A stretch of DNA of 64,000 nucleotides from Streptomyces griseomycini (GTDB lineage: Bacteria > Actinomycetota > Actinomycetes > Streptomycetales > Streptomycetaceae), in assembly GCF_014203535.1 (NCBI RefSeq), contig NZ_JACHJI010000019.1, forward strand, positions 41,590 through 105,589, in the 5' to 3' direction. The notes under the pieces were generated by a model. That model had not been told where the DNA came from. It worked only from the letters and a program-made list of their open reading frames with translations, and ran no database searches. How positions within the stretch are numbered: position 1 is the first letter of the stretch; every line of letters starts with the position of its first letter. Of this stretch, positions 17,151 to 25,774 are shown one piece after another. Position numbers and translations under genes: made by a program.

Positions 17151-18026
17151 ATGGACTACGGCATACGGGAACCAGCGCGGCTCGGGCAGACCCGGCTGCC
17201 GGATGGTCGGCTCCTGGGCTGGGCGGAATGGGGGCCGGCCGACGGCACCCCGGTGCTGCTGTGCCCGGGGGCGGCCACCAGCAGGTGGCTCGCCTTCGGC
17301 GGCGGCGTCGTCGACGCAGCAGGTGTCCGGCTCATCAGCGCGGACCGGCCCGGCCTCGGCGCCTCCGACCCGGCCCCCGGCCGGACCCTGACCAGCTGGG
17401 CCACCGACATCCGGCACCTCGTCCGGGAGCGGGCCCTGCGGGCGCCGTCGGCGGTGGGGTTCTCGCAGGGGGCGCCGTTCGCCCTCGCCCTGGCGGCACA
17501 CGGTCTGGTGAACGCGGTGGCCGTGGTGTCCGGCAGCGACGAACTCGCCCATCCTCGCTTCGCCCGCTCGCTGAACCCGCAGGTGAAGGGCATGGTGGAC
17601 GCCGTCGCGGCCGACCCCGGCGCCGCTGAGGCCTCCTTCGCCGGCTTCGCCAGCGCCGACGCGCTGTGGGACCTGATCATCACGACGAGCCCCGAGGCCG
17701 ACCGTACGGTCTACACCGACCCGGTCTTCCGGCACGCCTTCCGGCGCGCGATGGACGAGGCCTTCAGCCGGGGCCCAGCGGGCTACGCCCGCGACACCGT
17801 CCTGGCGATGGGCCGCTGGCCGTTCGACCCCGCCGGCATCGCCGTCCCGGTCGACCTCTGGTACGGACAGCAGGACACCAGCCCGGTCCACTCCCCGGAT
17901 CTGGGCGAATCGCTCGCCCGGACGATCCCGACGGCGACCCGGCACCTGCTTCCCGCCGCCGCGGGATCCTTGCTCTGGACACACGCCGAGGCCGTCCTGC
18001 GCACCTTGCTGGCCCACGTCCGGTGA
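17151..18026 (+). CDS. Alpha/beta hydrolase
   Basis: A 291-residue hydrolase of the alpha/beta fold. The oxyanion segment VLLCPGAATSRWL, the DRPGLGASDPAPGRT loop and the nucleophile elbow GFSQGAPFA (Ser) are clear; the acid and His are likely in DLWYGQQDTS and the terminal LLWTHAEAV segment. The lid between them is Ala-rich and helical. Substrate is unknown. It starts with ATG at 17151 without a strong Shine-Dalgarno and stands alone. Confidence 0.85.
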   Translation: MDYGIREPARLGQTRLPDGRLLGWAEWGPADGTPVLLCPGAATSRWLAFGGGVVDAAGVRLISADRPGLGASDPAPGRTLTSWATDIRHLVRERALRAPSAVGFSQGAPFALALAAHGLVNAVAVVSGSDELAHPRFARSLNPQVKGMVDAVAADPGAAEASFAGFASADALWDLIITTSPEADRTVYTDPVFRHAFRRAMDEAFSRGPAGYARDTVLAMGRWPFDPAGIAVPVDLWYGQQDTSPVHSPDLGESLARTIPTATRHLLPAAAGSLLWTHAEAVLRTLLAHVR

Positions 18027-18363
18027 CGGTGCCGACACCCCCCGCCCGGCCCGGGGCCTTCTCGCCGGTCCGCCGGTGCAGCAGGCCCCGGCCCCGGGCG
18101 AGGACCGCCCGGTTCGGCCCGGCCTCCTGCCGGACGTTCCTGCCCGGTTGCTCGACGGTGCCCTCCGCCGAGCGGGTCATGGTCGTGATGGCCGGCTTCC
18201 CGCACCGGACCGGACCGTAGGAGCGGGCCGGCACGGTGCCGGTCTCCTCCCGTGCCGGTTTCGGACCGACCGGCGAGCGGAGGGCGGCGTCGCCCGGCGG
18301 CAGCGGACGACCGGGGACGGTCGTTCGCCCGTCCACCGGTCGCGGCCATGCTCTAATCGCCGG
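18027..18363. other. Spacer without recognisable genes
   Basis: About 340 bases of GC-rich sequence between two plus-strand genes. No start signal, hairpin or motif was found. Confidence 0.35.
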
Positions 18364-19137
18364 ATGACGAAGATCGAGCCAGAGCTGATACGACGCTGGC
18401 TGAACGGCTGGACCGCGGCTCGCTCCCTGCCCGAGGCCGAGCCGGTCGAGTCCGCCGGGGACGGCCTGCGGTCCAAGTGCGACCAGCCCGGCCGCGAGGT
18501 CGAGGTGTTCGCGCTGCGTGCGGACGAGGATCCCGGGTCCTTGGCACGGCTGGCGGCAGCCGTCGCCGCCGCGAGGCAGACCACCTGGCTCACGGTGCCC
18601 ACGCTGCGCCCGGGCACGGTCGAAGCCGTCGTCGTCGGTGCCGGACTGGAGCTGCTCCACCGGTCGGAGTGGTTCATGACGACCGATCTGACCGGGCACC
18701 CGCAGCACGCGCCCGCCGCGCCGTACGAGCGCGAGGTCCGCACGGAGGGACCGGTCACGGTCGTCTCCCTCCACGACTCCTCCGGGGAGGTGGCGGCGCG
18801 CGGCACCATCGCCGTGGTCGGCGCCGATGCGACCGCCGACCGCATCGAGACGGACGCGGCGCACCGGCGACGCGGCCTGGGCCGCGCCGTGATGAGCGCC
18901 CTGGCGGAGGCCGCCGTGGCCCAGGGCGCCCGTACCGGTCTCCTCATCGCCAGTGAGGAGGGCCAGCGCCTCTACTCCTCCCTCGGCTGGCACCACGAGG
19001 CCGACGTCCTGATCGCCCGGGGGCCGGTGGTTCCCTCCCCCCGGCAGGACCGGCTCACGCCGGCCGGTCCGCCCTCACGCACGGCGCACTCCCGGATCCC
19101 GCCGGGCGAAGACACCCGGATCCAGGGGCACCGCTAG
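18364..19137 (+). CDS. GNAT family N-acetyltransferase
   Basis: A 257-residue acetyltransferase. The C-terminal half holds the GNAT core: ARGTIAVVGADATADRIETD, then the acetyl-CoA loop AHRRRGLGRAVMSALAEAA, and LYSSLGWHHEADVL. The N-terminal half (EPELIRRWLNGWTAARSLPE) is the extension seen in actinobacterial GNATs of unknown substrate. ATG at 18364 is preferred over longer starts because the added N-terminus has no conserved features. Confidence 0.85.
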   Translation: MTKIEPELIRRWLNGWTAARSLPEAEPVESAGDGLRSKCDQPGREVEVFALRADEDPGSLARLAAAVAAARQTTWLTVPTLRPGTVEAVVVGAGLELLHRSEWFMTTDLTGHPQHAPAAPYEREVRTEGPVTVVSLHDSSGEVAARGTIAVVGADATADRIETDAAHRRRGLGRAVMSALAEAAVAQGARTGLLIASEEGQRLYSSLGWHHEADVLIARGPVVPSPRQDRLTPAGPPSRTAHSRIPPGEDTRIQGHR

Positions 19138-19251
19138 GAACGCTGTCACCAGCCGCAAACGGCGGTGATCCTGCGAGAGCGGCACTCGTGCGGGTGAGTC
19201 CGAGGCCGTACGGCTGCGGCGGGTGAAGCTCTGCAAAGACGATCAGCGATC

Positions 19252-19610
19252 GTGGCCCGTACTCCGCCGGCCCTGGATGAACTCGCCGAGCACCGGACGT
19301 TGCTGAAGGACGGACAGGCGCTCGTGTCCGGCAAGCGCGGTACGACGCGACCGGCCCGCGAATCCCGGCTCGGCGGCGACCTCGTCATCAGCCTGCCCCC
19401 GGGCAGCCGCAGAAGCTGGGCATGGAGGCGGGCACCCCGGCCGACTGGTTCCACAGCGCGCTGTGGGCCCTGGCCATGCTGCGCACCGCGAACCCGGCCG
19501 CCGACACCATCCCCTCCTCGACCTGGCACACGATGATCAACGACGTGGACCACCGGCTCCTGCCGCGCTCGGAGGGCATCCGCGACGCCCGGCTCCCGGG
19601 ACGGGCGCTT
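19252..19610 (+). pseudogene. Frameshifted hypothetical protein remnant
   Basis: Two overlapping frames appear to be one old gene: the first gives LDELAEHRTLLKDGQALVSG, the second, beginning near 19420, gives ADWFHSALWALAMLRTANPA and TWHTMINDVDHRLLPR. Both are helical and protein-like, with a frame change near 19410. No family could be named. The remainder up to the TetR gene at 19838 shows nothing. Confidence 0.35.
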
Positions 19611-19837
19611 ACGCCCTTGGTCTTCTCTGCACCGACTCGGAAGACGCTGAGTGTCCGCCTGAGGGGTCAGGCCGGGGGCGCAGCCCGGTCAGGAGCCGGT
19701 CGAGTGCCTGCTCCCCGGCCTGCGGGTCCCGCCCCGCGCGATCCAGAGCGCGGCCTCGTTCATCGTCCCCGGGAGCAGCCGGGCCAGGGGCCGAGAGCCG
19801 ACCGGGCCGAGCTCTGCGGGGGTGGATCCACTCCCGT

Positions 19838-20437
19838 TCAGGGACCGAAAGCTCTGAGAGTCGCGTCGACGAGTGAGTCGGCGTACGCGGCGGTCAGCGG
19901 ACCGCTGCGGTGCAGCCACCTCTGGAAGAGGGGGGCGTACAGCACTTCGAGGACCAGGTCGAGGTCGGCGTCGGCGTCGAGCTGGCCGGCCTCCTGGGCA
20001 CTGCGCAGGCGCGCTTTCTTCGCCTCTTCCAGCGGCTGGGCCAGCTTCTCGCGGTACTCGGCCGCCAGTGCGGCATCGTTGGCGATCTCGGTGTTGAGGG
20101 CCCGGATCAGCCTGTCGAAGGCCGGGTCGGCGAACTCCTCCACCGTGGCACGCATGACGAGCTTGAGGTCGGCCTCCAGGTCGCCCGTGTCCGGCAGCGC
20201 GACCGAACGCCCGTCCGCGTCCTCACTCAGGGCCAGGAGGGCGGCGAAGACGACCGCGCTCTTCGACGGCCACCGCCGGTAGATCGTCTGCTTGCCGACG
20301 CCGGCACGGGCAGCGATGGCCTCGACCGTGACCTTCTCGTACTCCTCCTCCGCGACCAGGGCGCGGGTGGCCGCGAGGATCGCCTGCCGGGACCGTTCCT
20401 TGCGCCGGGAGTGGTCCGGCCCCCTCTCGTTGGACAT
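19838..20437 (-). CDS. TetR family transcriptional regulator
   Basis: A 199-residue regulator. The HTH is at about residues 17-60: RQAILAATRALVAEEEYEKV, then AIAARAGVGKQTIYRRWPSK. The C-terminal domain (AALLALSEDADGRS onward) is like the TetR_C_11 type. It is divergent from an SDR gene across a 116-base gap that holds a 10-bp inverted repeat, so it likely controls that gene and itself. Confidence 0.9.
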   Translation of the reverse strand: MSNERGPDHSRRKERSRQAILAATRALVAEEEYEKVTVEAIAARAGVGKQTIYRRWPSKSAVVFAALLALSEDADGRSVALPDTGDLEADLKLVMRATVEEFADPAFDRLIRALNTEIANDAALAAEYREKLAQPLEEAKKARLRSAQEAGQLDADADLDLVLEVLYAPLFQRWLHRSGPLTAAYADSLVDATLRAFGP

Positions 20438-20455
20438 GCGTCCAGCCTACCCCCG

Positions 20456-20536
20456 AAAGGAAACGAGACGATCCGTATTGATGGGCTCCGGGCGATGCCC
20501 TAGACTCAAAACGAATCGAGACGTACCGTTTCCTTT
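20456..20536. promoter_or_regulatory. 10-bp inverted repeat between TetR and SDR genes
   Basis: AAAGGAAACG at 20456-20465 and CGTTTCCTTT at 20527-20536. The arms are unusually AT-rich for this genome and each lies near one of the two divergent start codons, fitting paired operator sites for the TetR protein. Confidence 0.5.
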
Positions 20537-20553
20537 ACTGAGAGTGAGATGCC

Positions 20554-21375
20554 GTGGCGAATGCGAGAGTCTGGCTCATCACCGGTGCGTCCCGCGGCCT
20601 GGGCAGGGCTTTCACCGAGGCCGCCTTGGCGGCCGGCGACCGCGTGGTGGCTGCCGCCCGCGATGTCGAGCCCCTGGAGGAACTGACCGGGAAGTACCCC
20701 GGCCACCTGGTCCCGCTTCCGTTGGATGTCGCCGACCGCCGGGCGGTGTTCGACGGCGTCGAGCAGGCGGCGGCCGCGTTCGGCAGGCTGGACGTCGTCG
20801 TCAACAACGCCGGCGTGATGCTCTACGGCATGGTGGAGGAAGCCACGGAGGAGCAGATCCGGGCGCACATGGACGTGAACTTCTTCGGCGCGGTGTGGGT
20901 GGCTCAGGCGGTCCTCCCGCACCTGCGCGCCCAAGGCGGGGGACGGCTCCTCCAGGTCACCTCGATGGGCAGCGGCGTCGGCATGGCCACCGTCGGCTTC
21001 TACGGCGCAGGCAAGGCCGCACTGAACTCGGTCAGCGAGGCGCTGGCGATGGAGGTCGAGGGGTTCGGCATCAAGGTCACCGTCGTGCAGATGGGCGGCT
21101 ACAACACCGGCCTGTTCACCGCCGGTACCACGACCACCGAACCCCTGGCGCAGTATCAGTCCCTGCGCACCGAGATGGAGGCGATGTGGGGCGACGCCGT
21201 CGCCCCGGAGCCGGACACCGCTGCCCCGGTCATCATGGAGCTGGCCGCACTGCCGGACCCGCCCCGACGACTGATCGTCGGCAGCCGGTCCTTCGACCAC
21301 GTCCTGGAGATGGGCCAGGCCCAAACGGATCTGTACAGGTCCTGGGAGCACCTCAGCCGTGTCGCCCCGGGCTGA
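20554..21375 (+). CDS. SDR family oxidoreductase
   Basis: A 273-residue classical short-chain dehydrogenase. The cofactor loop TGASRGLGRA is at the N-terminus, VNNAGVM follows in the fourth strand, and the catalytic residues are in QVTSMGSG (Ser) and YGAGKAAL (Tyr and Lys). The long C-terminal part with GGYNTGLF resembles the subfamily annotated as oxidoreductases of unknown substrate. It is divergent from a TetR gene and probably de-repressed by its substrate. Confidence 0.9.
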   Translation: MANARVWLITGASRGLGRAFTEAALAAGDRVVAAARDVEPLEELTGKYPGHLVPLPLDVADRRAVFDGVEQAAAAFGRLDVVVNNAGVMLYGMVEEATEEQIRAHMDVNFFGAVWVAQAVLPHLRAQGGGRLLQVTSMGSGVGMATVGFYGAGKAALNSVSEALAMEVEGFGIKVTVVQMGGYNTGLFTAGTTTTEPLAQYQSLRTEMEAMWGDAVAPEPDTAAPVIMELAALPDPPRRLIVGSRSFDHVLEMGQAQTDLYRSWEHLSRVAPG

Positions 21376-22204
21376 CCGGGTCCGCGCCAGCGCCACGACA
21401 TTCCCGTACCCGTTCCGCTGCGCAGTCGTCGGGACGGGCGTGTGCCGAGAGGAAGCACGCGGTACCCGCAGGAACCGCCGGAGCCGACCGCACGGCGGCC
21501 CACCCCGCCGGGCCGGGAGGCCGCCGTTCGGCCGCACCGCATTCGCACCCCCGCGCAAACGCGTCCTGCCGGCCCGACCGGGCACCACCAGGGCGCCGCG
21601 CGTGACCTCCCAGCTCGGGGAAGCCCTGGACGCCGCAGAACCGCGTCCAGACCCGCCACGCCCTCGCGTACGCGTCCGTCGTGTTCGCTGGCCGTAGTGT
21701 CGCTGCACCCCGTCCGCGACGGCTTTGTCAGGGAAACGGAGCTCGTCCAGGCCCTGTCTCCTTGACCGTCCGCCGGCCGGGGCGCCGGCGGACGGTCCAT
21801 GGTGGTGCCGTCGGGCCTCCGCCCGAAGGCGGCCTCCAGCACGGCGGGGAGGCCCGCCTCGGGGACCCTGGCGCGCACCTCCGCCAGGACATGGGGGAAG
21901 GTGTCGTCGTCCACGGCGCCCGGGTGCTCCTGACGGAGCCGGTGAATGATCCCAACGAGTCCGGGCCCCAGCCCCATCCAGGCACGGGAGGTAAGGAGGC
22001 GGCGGACGGAACGACGGAGGGATTCCGACCGCCCGGCACCGGGGCGGGCGGTCGTTGCACCTCAGGACTCCCCGCCGATCGGTGCGGGGCACTCACGGCA
22101 GTCCCGGGCCCCGCACTCTCCGCCCGCCGGGCGGCTGCCTCGACCATCCCCGCGGGATCCGGCATGGACCGCACCGAGGACGACCGGCCATCGCCGGCGG
22201 ACCG
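21376..22204. other. Decayed region without a supportable gene
   Basis: About 830 bases. A minus-strand stretch around 21800-21980 gives a protein-like peptide (LVGIIHRLRQEHPG, VLAEVRARVPEAGLPAVLEA) that may be the tail of a lost gene, but it has no stop, start or family match. The rest contains only GC-driven frames. Confidence 0.35.
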
Positions 22205-23080
22205 TCAGACCGGGCCCGGCAGGTCCATGAGCGCGAGTTCGGCCGGGTCGACCACGGCGGTGATCCCGGTGATGCGGCCGTCGACGACGGTGAAGGCGAG
22301 CAGGGACAGGGGGGTGCCGTCCTCGTTCCAGGCGATGACGCCGGGTCGCCCGCCGACGGTCGCCGCATGTCCGTGTGCCGCGCCGCCGGCCACCCGGGCG
22401 CGGCCGGCGACCTCGGTGGCCCCGATCGTGACGAACCGTCCGCCGGGGGCGTGGACGGTGAACTCCACCTCGGGGTGGAGAACTTCCAGCAGCCGCTCGA
22501 ACCGGCCCTCGCGGGCCGCGGCCAAGAACGCCCCGACCACCTCGCGTTGCTGCTGTCGGTCGCTTGCCGAGTGCCGGGCGGCCCGCGCCTTCCGGCGGGC
22601 GCGACTGGTGAGCATCTTGGTCGCGTCGGTGGACCTGCCGAGGATGGTGCCGATCTCCCCGTGGGGCACGGCGAACACGTCGTGCAGCACGAACGCCAGG
22701 CGCTCGTCGGGGCTCAGCGAGTCCAGCACCGTCGACAGCGCCAGGCCCACCGAGTCGCCCAGTGCCACGAGCTCGTCCGGAGCCGGACCGTTGTCGAGCG
22801 TCACCGTGAGTTCGGGCAGCCGGTCGTCGAGGGGGACCGTCGGACGCGTGCGGCCCGAACGCAGGAGATCGAGGCTGATGCGGCCGACCACGGTGGTCAG
22901 CCAGCCGCCGAGGTTGTCGATGGCGTCGGCGTCCTGGCGGGACAGACGAAGCCACGCCTCCTGGACCGCGTCGTCCGCGTCGGCGTGCGAGCCGAGCACG
23001 CGGTGGGCAACGGCCGTGAGCCGGTCGCGGTGCGCCTCGAAGGCCTCGGCGACCGGGTCCGCGGGATGGGCGCCGGACAT
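22205..23080 (-). CDS. sigJ: RNA polymerase sigma factor SigJ-like (ECF41 group)
   Basis: A 291-residue ECF sigma factor with the C-terminal SnoaL-like extension that defines ECF41. Region 2 is AVAHRVLGSHADADDAVQEA, region 4 is SPDERLAFVLHDVFAVPHGE with a helix-turn-helix IGTILGRSTDATKML. The extension (REVVGAFLAAAREGRFERLL to the end) acts as a built-in regulator in this group rather than a separate anti-sigma. ECF41 genes are usually next to a carboxymuconolactone-decarboxylase/AhpD-like, oxidoreductase or epimerase gene, and here an AhpD-like gene is divergent at 87 bases. Confidence 0.92.
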   Translation of the reverse strand: MSGAHPADPVAEAFEAHRDRLTAVAHRVLGSHADADDAVQEAWLRLSRQDADAIDNLGGWLTTVVGRISLDLLRSGRTRPTVPLDDRLPELTVTLDNGPAPDELVALGDSVGLALSTVLDSLSPDERLAFVLHDVFAVPHGEIGTILGRSTDATKMLTSRARRKARAARHSASDRQQQREVVGAFLAAAREGRFERLLEVLHPEVEFTVHAPGGRFVTIGATEVAGRARVAGGAAHGHAATVGGRPGVIAWNEDGTPLSLLAFTVVDGRITGITAVVDPAELALMDLPGPV

Positions 23081-23167
23081 GGTGTTACCTCCCTGGAAGC
23101 TGCTCCGTCACAGGGATGACGGGCACCAGCCCCGCAAGGTAACCCCGACCGAGGAGAGCACCCTGCC

Positions 23168-23626
23168 GTGCAGAACCGACTGGAGAACGAGAACACCGAC
23201 AACCCCGACGTGTGGAAGGCGGTCGGGCACCTGCGGAAGGCGATCGCCGCCGGGGGCGTCGACCCGAAGCTGCTCGCGCTGGTCCACCTGCGCGCCAGCC
23301 AGATCAACGGCTGCTCGGCGTGCGTCCACGCCGGTGTCGCCGGGGGGAAGAAGGCCGGTGACACCGACGAGCGGCTGCACAACGTGGCGGCGTGGCGCGA
23401 GGCCCCGTTCTACACCGACGCGGAGCGCGCGGCACTGGCGCTGGCCGAGGCCGCCACCCGGCTGCAGGACGGTGCGGAGGGAGTCACCGACGAGATCTGG
23501 GAAGAGGCCAACGCCCGTTTCACCGAGGAGCAGATCGGCGCGATCAACCTGGAGATCGCGCTGACCAACTTCTTCAACAGGATCAACCGCACCGTCAAGG
23601 AACCGGCCGGCCGGACCTGGGGCTGA
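23168..23626 (+). CDS. Carboxymuconolactone decarboxylase (AhpD-like) family protein
   Basis: A 152-residue AhpD-fold protein. The redox motif SQINGCSACVHAG contains the CxxC pair with the following His typical of alkylhydroperoxidase-like members. RLHNVAAWREAPFYTDAERA and LEIALTNFFNRINRT complete the signature. It is the usual partner of ECF41 sigma factors and their known target. GTG at 23168 follows GAGGAGAG. The promoter gap has a 7-bp inverted repeat (GTTACCT 23085-23091, AGGTAAC 23137-23143). Confidence 0.9.
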   Translation: MQNRLENENTDNPDVWKAVGHLRKAIAAGGVDPKLLALVHLRASQINGCSACVHAGVAGGKKAGDTDERLHNVAAWREAPFYTDAERAALALAEAATRLQDGAEGVTDEIWEEANARFTEEQIGAINLEIALTNFFNRINRTVKEPAGRTWG

Positions 23627-23985
23627 ACCCAGCGCGGCTCTTGCCCACCGACCGTGCAGGGGTGACCGGGCTCGTCGGCGGATCGGACCTTGCCCCCGTG
23701 AAGCGGACACCCCTTCGCGCCGTCGTGCGGCGAGGGTGCCGGCGGCCGGGGCCGTCGTCATCGTGGTCACGTCGTCTGCCGGGGAGACGGTGAACACCGC
23801 GGCGCAGGCGGCCACGGCCGCGACGGCGGGCACCAGGGGTGCGGGCGGGCTCGCCGCCGCCGCTCGGTCAGTGGCGAGCCCAGTGCCGTGGTGGCGTGGA
23901 AGGCGCTGGTCACCGGGCCGGCGGCGGTACGGGAGACGTGCGGGTCCTCTTCGGTCGTCGGGGCGCGCGCAGGCGATGGCCGTTG
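23627..23985. other. Spacer without recognisable genes
   Basis: About 360 bases between convergent genes; no credible frame, hairpin or repeat was found. Confidence 0.35.
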
Positions 23986-24897
23986 TCACCGGTCGTCCCC
24001 GGCGTCTCGGGTGTCCAGGGGGCGCCAGGCGGGGCCGTGGCCGTCCCGCCGGACCTGTCCGAACACGACGTCGGCGAAGTGGATGCCGAAGCCGATCGTG
24101 TCGGGTTCTTCCAGCTCGGCGACGAGACGGCGGCGGTGGTCGGCGGACCGGGCGGGGTCATGGTCGTAGACGCAGGACCACTCGGGGTGGTCCGCCTGGA
24201 CCGGTGAGTGCATGGAGTCGCCGAAGGCGATCAGACGGGTGCCGCCTCCCGTGATGACGAACTCCGCGTGTCCCGCGGTGTGACCGGCGGTGATCCGGAC
24301 CCGCACGCCGGGGAAGATCTCCTGGCCGTCGGCCACCGTGCGGACGCGTGGTGCGAGGGCGGCGACGGCCTCCTCGGGCAGGCCTGCGGCCTCCGGCAGT
24401 GCGTGCTGGGCCCACTCCGGCTCCGCCACCAGGTAGTCGGCGTGGGCGAACACGGGCCGGTCACCGCCCGGGGCGGAATGCGCCGCCCAGCCGAGGTGGT
24501 CAGGGTGCAGGTGGCTGAAGGCCACCGCTTCCAGCTGTTCCGGCCCGCGGCCGAGTTCGGCCAGGTTGTCCAGCAGCGCGCCTCCGCGCATGGTGCCGTT
24601 CGGTGTCGCCGGATCGGCCGGCAGCGCGTGCGGGCCGAACCCCGCATCGATCAGCAGCGCGCGGTCGCCGTTCTCCACCAGGAGGCCGCCGAGACTCGCC
24701 ACCAGGTAGCCGGATGCGTCCAGGTACTCCGGGTGGGCCGCCCAGAACTCGTCGGTGGTGTCCGGCAGCCAGGCGCTCGGCCGGCCCTGTATCGCCCCGT
24801 CCGGTACGAAGGACACCTTCGTGTCGCCCAGCCGTACCGAGCGGAGTCCCGCCGGCCGCCGCAGACGCTCGTCCCGGTCGGTCGCTGTGTTCACCAT
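23986..24897 (-). CDS. MBL fold metallo-hydrolase
   Basis: A 303-residue metallo-beta-lactamase-fold enzyme. The zinc-binding motif FSHLHPDHLGW fits HxHxDH, with a further His in TAGHTAGHAEFV and Asp in IAFGDSMHSPVQ. The N-terminal FVPDGAIQGRPSAWLP and the LLIDAGFGPH strand match the lactonase-like MBL branch. It is divergent from a MarR regulator with an AT-rich operator between them, suggesting inducible detoxification. Actual substrate unknown. Confidence 0.9.
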   Translation of the reverse strand: MVNTATDRDERLRRPAGLRSVRLGDTKVSFVPDGAIQGRPSAWLPDTTDEFWAAHPEYLDASGYLVASLGGLLVENGDRALLIDAGFGPHALPADPATPNGTMRGGALLDNLAELGRGPEQLEAVAFSHLHPDHLGWAAHSAPGGDRPVFAHADYLVAEPEWAQHALPEAAGLPEEAVAALAPRVRTVADGQEIFPGVRVRITAGHTAGHAEFVITGGGTRLIAFGDSMHSPVQADHPEWSCVYDHDPARSADHRRRLVAELEEPDTIGFGIHFADVVFGQVRRDGHGPAWRPLDTRDAGDDR

Positions 24898-24972
24898 GGG
24901 TTCCTCTCCCCCGGTCGTCGTTCCGCGTCAGGCCGCCGCCGGACCTTGCGGCAGCGGCCACACCACCATAAG

Positions 24973-25016
24973 CATCAAGTTAGAAATATTCTAGCTATAA
25001 TTATTATGGCTTGATG
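24973..25016. promoter_or_regulatory. AT-rich MarR operator/promoter
   Basis: A 44-base AT-rich island bounded by CATCAAG (24973-24979) and CTTGATG (25010-25016), with an inner repeat TAGAA-3-TTCTA at 24981-24993 and a perfect -10 box TATAAT at 24996-25001 for the plus-strand MarR gene. It is likely the operator controlling both the MBL and MarR genes. Confidence 0.6.
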
Positions 25017-25036
25017 GACTTGCTAGGGTGGAGAGC

Positions 25037-25465
25037 ATGACGACACCTCCGGAGGCGCAGGCCATCGCCGAGCGGGAACTGTGCGGCCTGGTGAACGGAC
25101 TGGCCCACCGGATCGCCGATCACGTGCGCCGGCGTGCCGTCGCCCTGGGCCTCACCGCGGCCCAGGCGACCGCGCTGCGGGAGATGACCGGGCCGATGAC
25201 CATGCGGGAGCTCGCCGAGCGCATGAGCTGCGAACCCTCCAACGCCACCTTCGTCATCGACAAACTCGAGAAACAGGGTCTGGTCGAACGCCGCGCGCAC
25301 CCCACCGACCGCCGCGCCAAGCACCTCGTCCTCACCGCCGAGGGCAGCGCCTTGCGTGAGCGGCTCCTCGAACTCCTCACCCGGGACTCACCTCTGGCCG
25401 TGCTCACTCCGGAACAGCAGCGCGCCCTCCAGGGCCTGCTGGAGAAAACCGTCGCCCGTCCGTAG
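25037..25465 (+). CDS. MarR family transcriptional regulator
   Basis: A 142-residue winged-helix regulator. The DNA-binding part is MTMRELAERMSCEPSNATFV followed by DKLEKQGLVERRAHPTDRRA, with the wing residues DRRAKHLVLT. It is divergent from the MBL hydrolase and is presumably its repressor. ATG at 25037 is chosen; an in-frame GTG three codons upstream is less likely given the AGGG site at -8 from the ATG. Confidence 0.9.
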   Translation: MTTPPEAQAIAERELCGLVNGLAHRIADHVRRRAVALGLTAAQATALREMTGPMTMRELAERMSCEPSNATFVIDKLEKQGLVERRAHPTDRRAKHLVLTAEGSALRERLLELLTRDSPLAVLTPEQQRALQGLLEKTVARP

Positions 25466-25489
25466 GGCGACACCACCGGACCTGCGCCC

Positions 25490-25617
25490 CAGCCCTCGCC
25501 GCCGCCGTCCTCCGCGTCCGGCCCCGGCGCGTCCGGGTCGCGCAAGGGACGCAGCGCACCAACGGCGGGAGCGGAGGCGGTGAAGCCGTGACCGGCGAAG
25601 CCGTGGCGGCCGAACAC
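25490..25617 (-). pseudogene. Tn3 transposase C-terminal scrap
   Basis: The minus strand encodes FTASAPAVGALRPLRDPDA followed by an acidic PGPDAEDGGG tail, the characteristic end of actinobacterial Tn3 transposases. Only about 40 residues remain and no stop follows in frame at the expected place. Confidence 0.65.
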
Positions 25618-25754
25618 GCCGAGCCGGTCCTCCGTCCCGGAGCCCCGCGGGTCCGGGTGAACGCGAGGATGCCGGACGGCCCTGAGGCCCGCGGCCGTGG
25701 CCGGACGGCCCGTGGCGCGCGCCGTCGCGCGCCGCCTCTGGCCGCGCGCGGAGT

Positions 25755-25774
25755 TCTCTGACTAGAGTCAGAGA
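25755..25774. promoter_or_regulatory. 9-bp inverted repeat abutting the MarR-GNAT start codon
   Basis: TCTCTGACT-AG-AGTCAGAGA, a perfect 20-base palindrome ending at the base before the GTG start at 25775. TAGAGT inside it (25763-25768) would serve as a -10 box and place transcription start near the GTG, so the operator, promoter and start codon overlap. Confidence 0.65.

Noticed and set aside
20506..22092. 528-codon minus-strand frame across the SDR gene
   Set aside because: Antisense to a well-supported SDR gene; composition is that of a shadow frame.
23085..23143. ECF41-type promoter between sigJ and the AhpD-like gene
   Set aside because: CGTCACA is present but no properly spaced CGTC -10 element could be found, so only the small inverted repeat is reported.
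21681..23564. 627-codon plus-strand frame
   Set aside because: Runs antisense to the ECF41 sigma gene and through the AhpD-like gene in another frame; low-complexity Ser/Arg-rich product.
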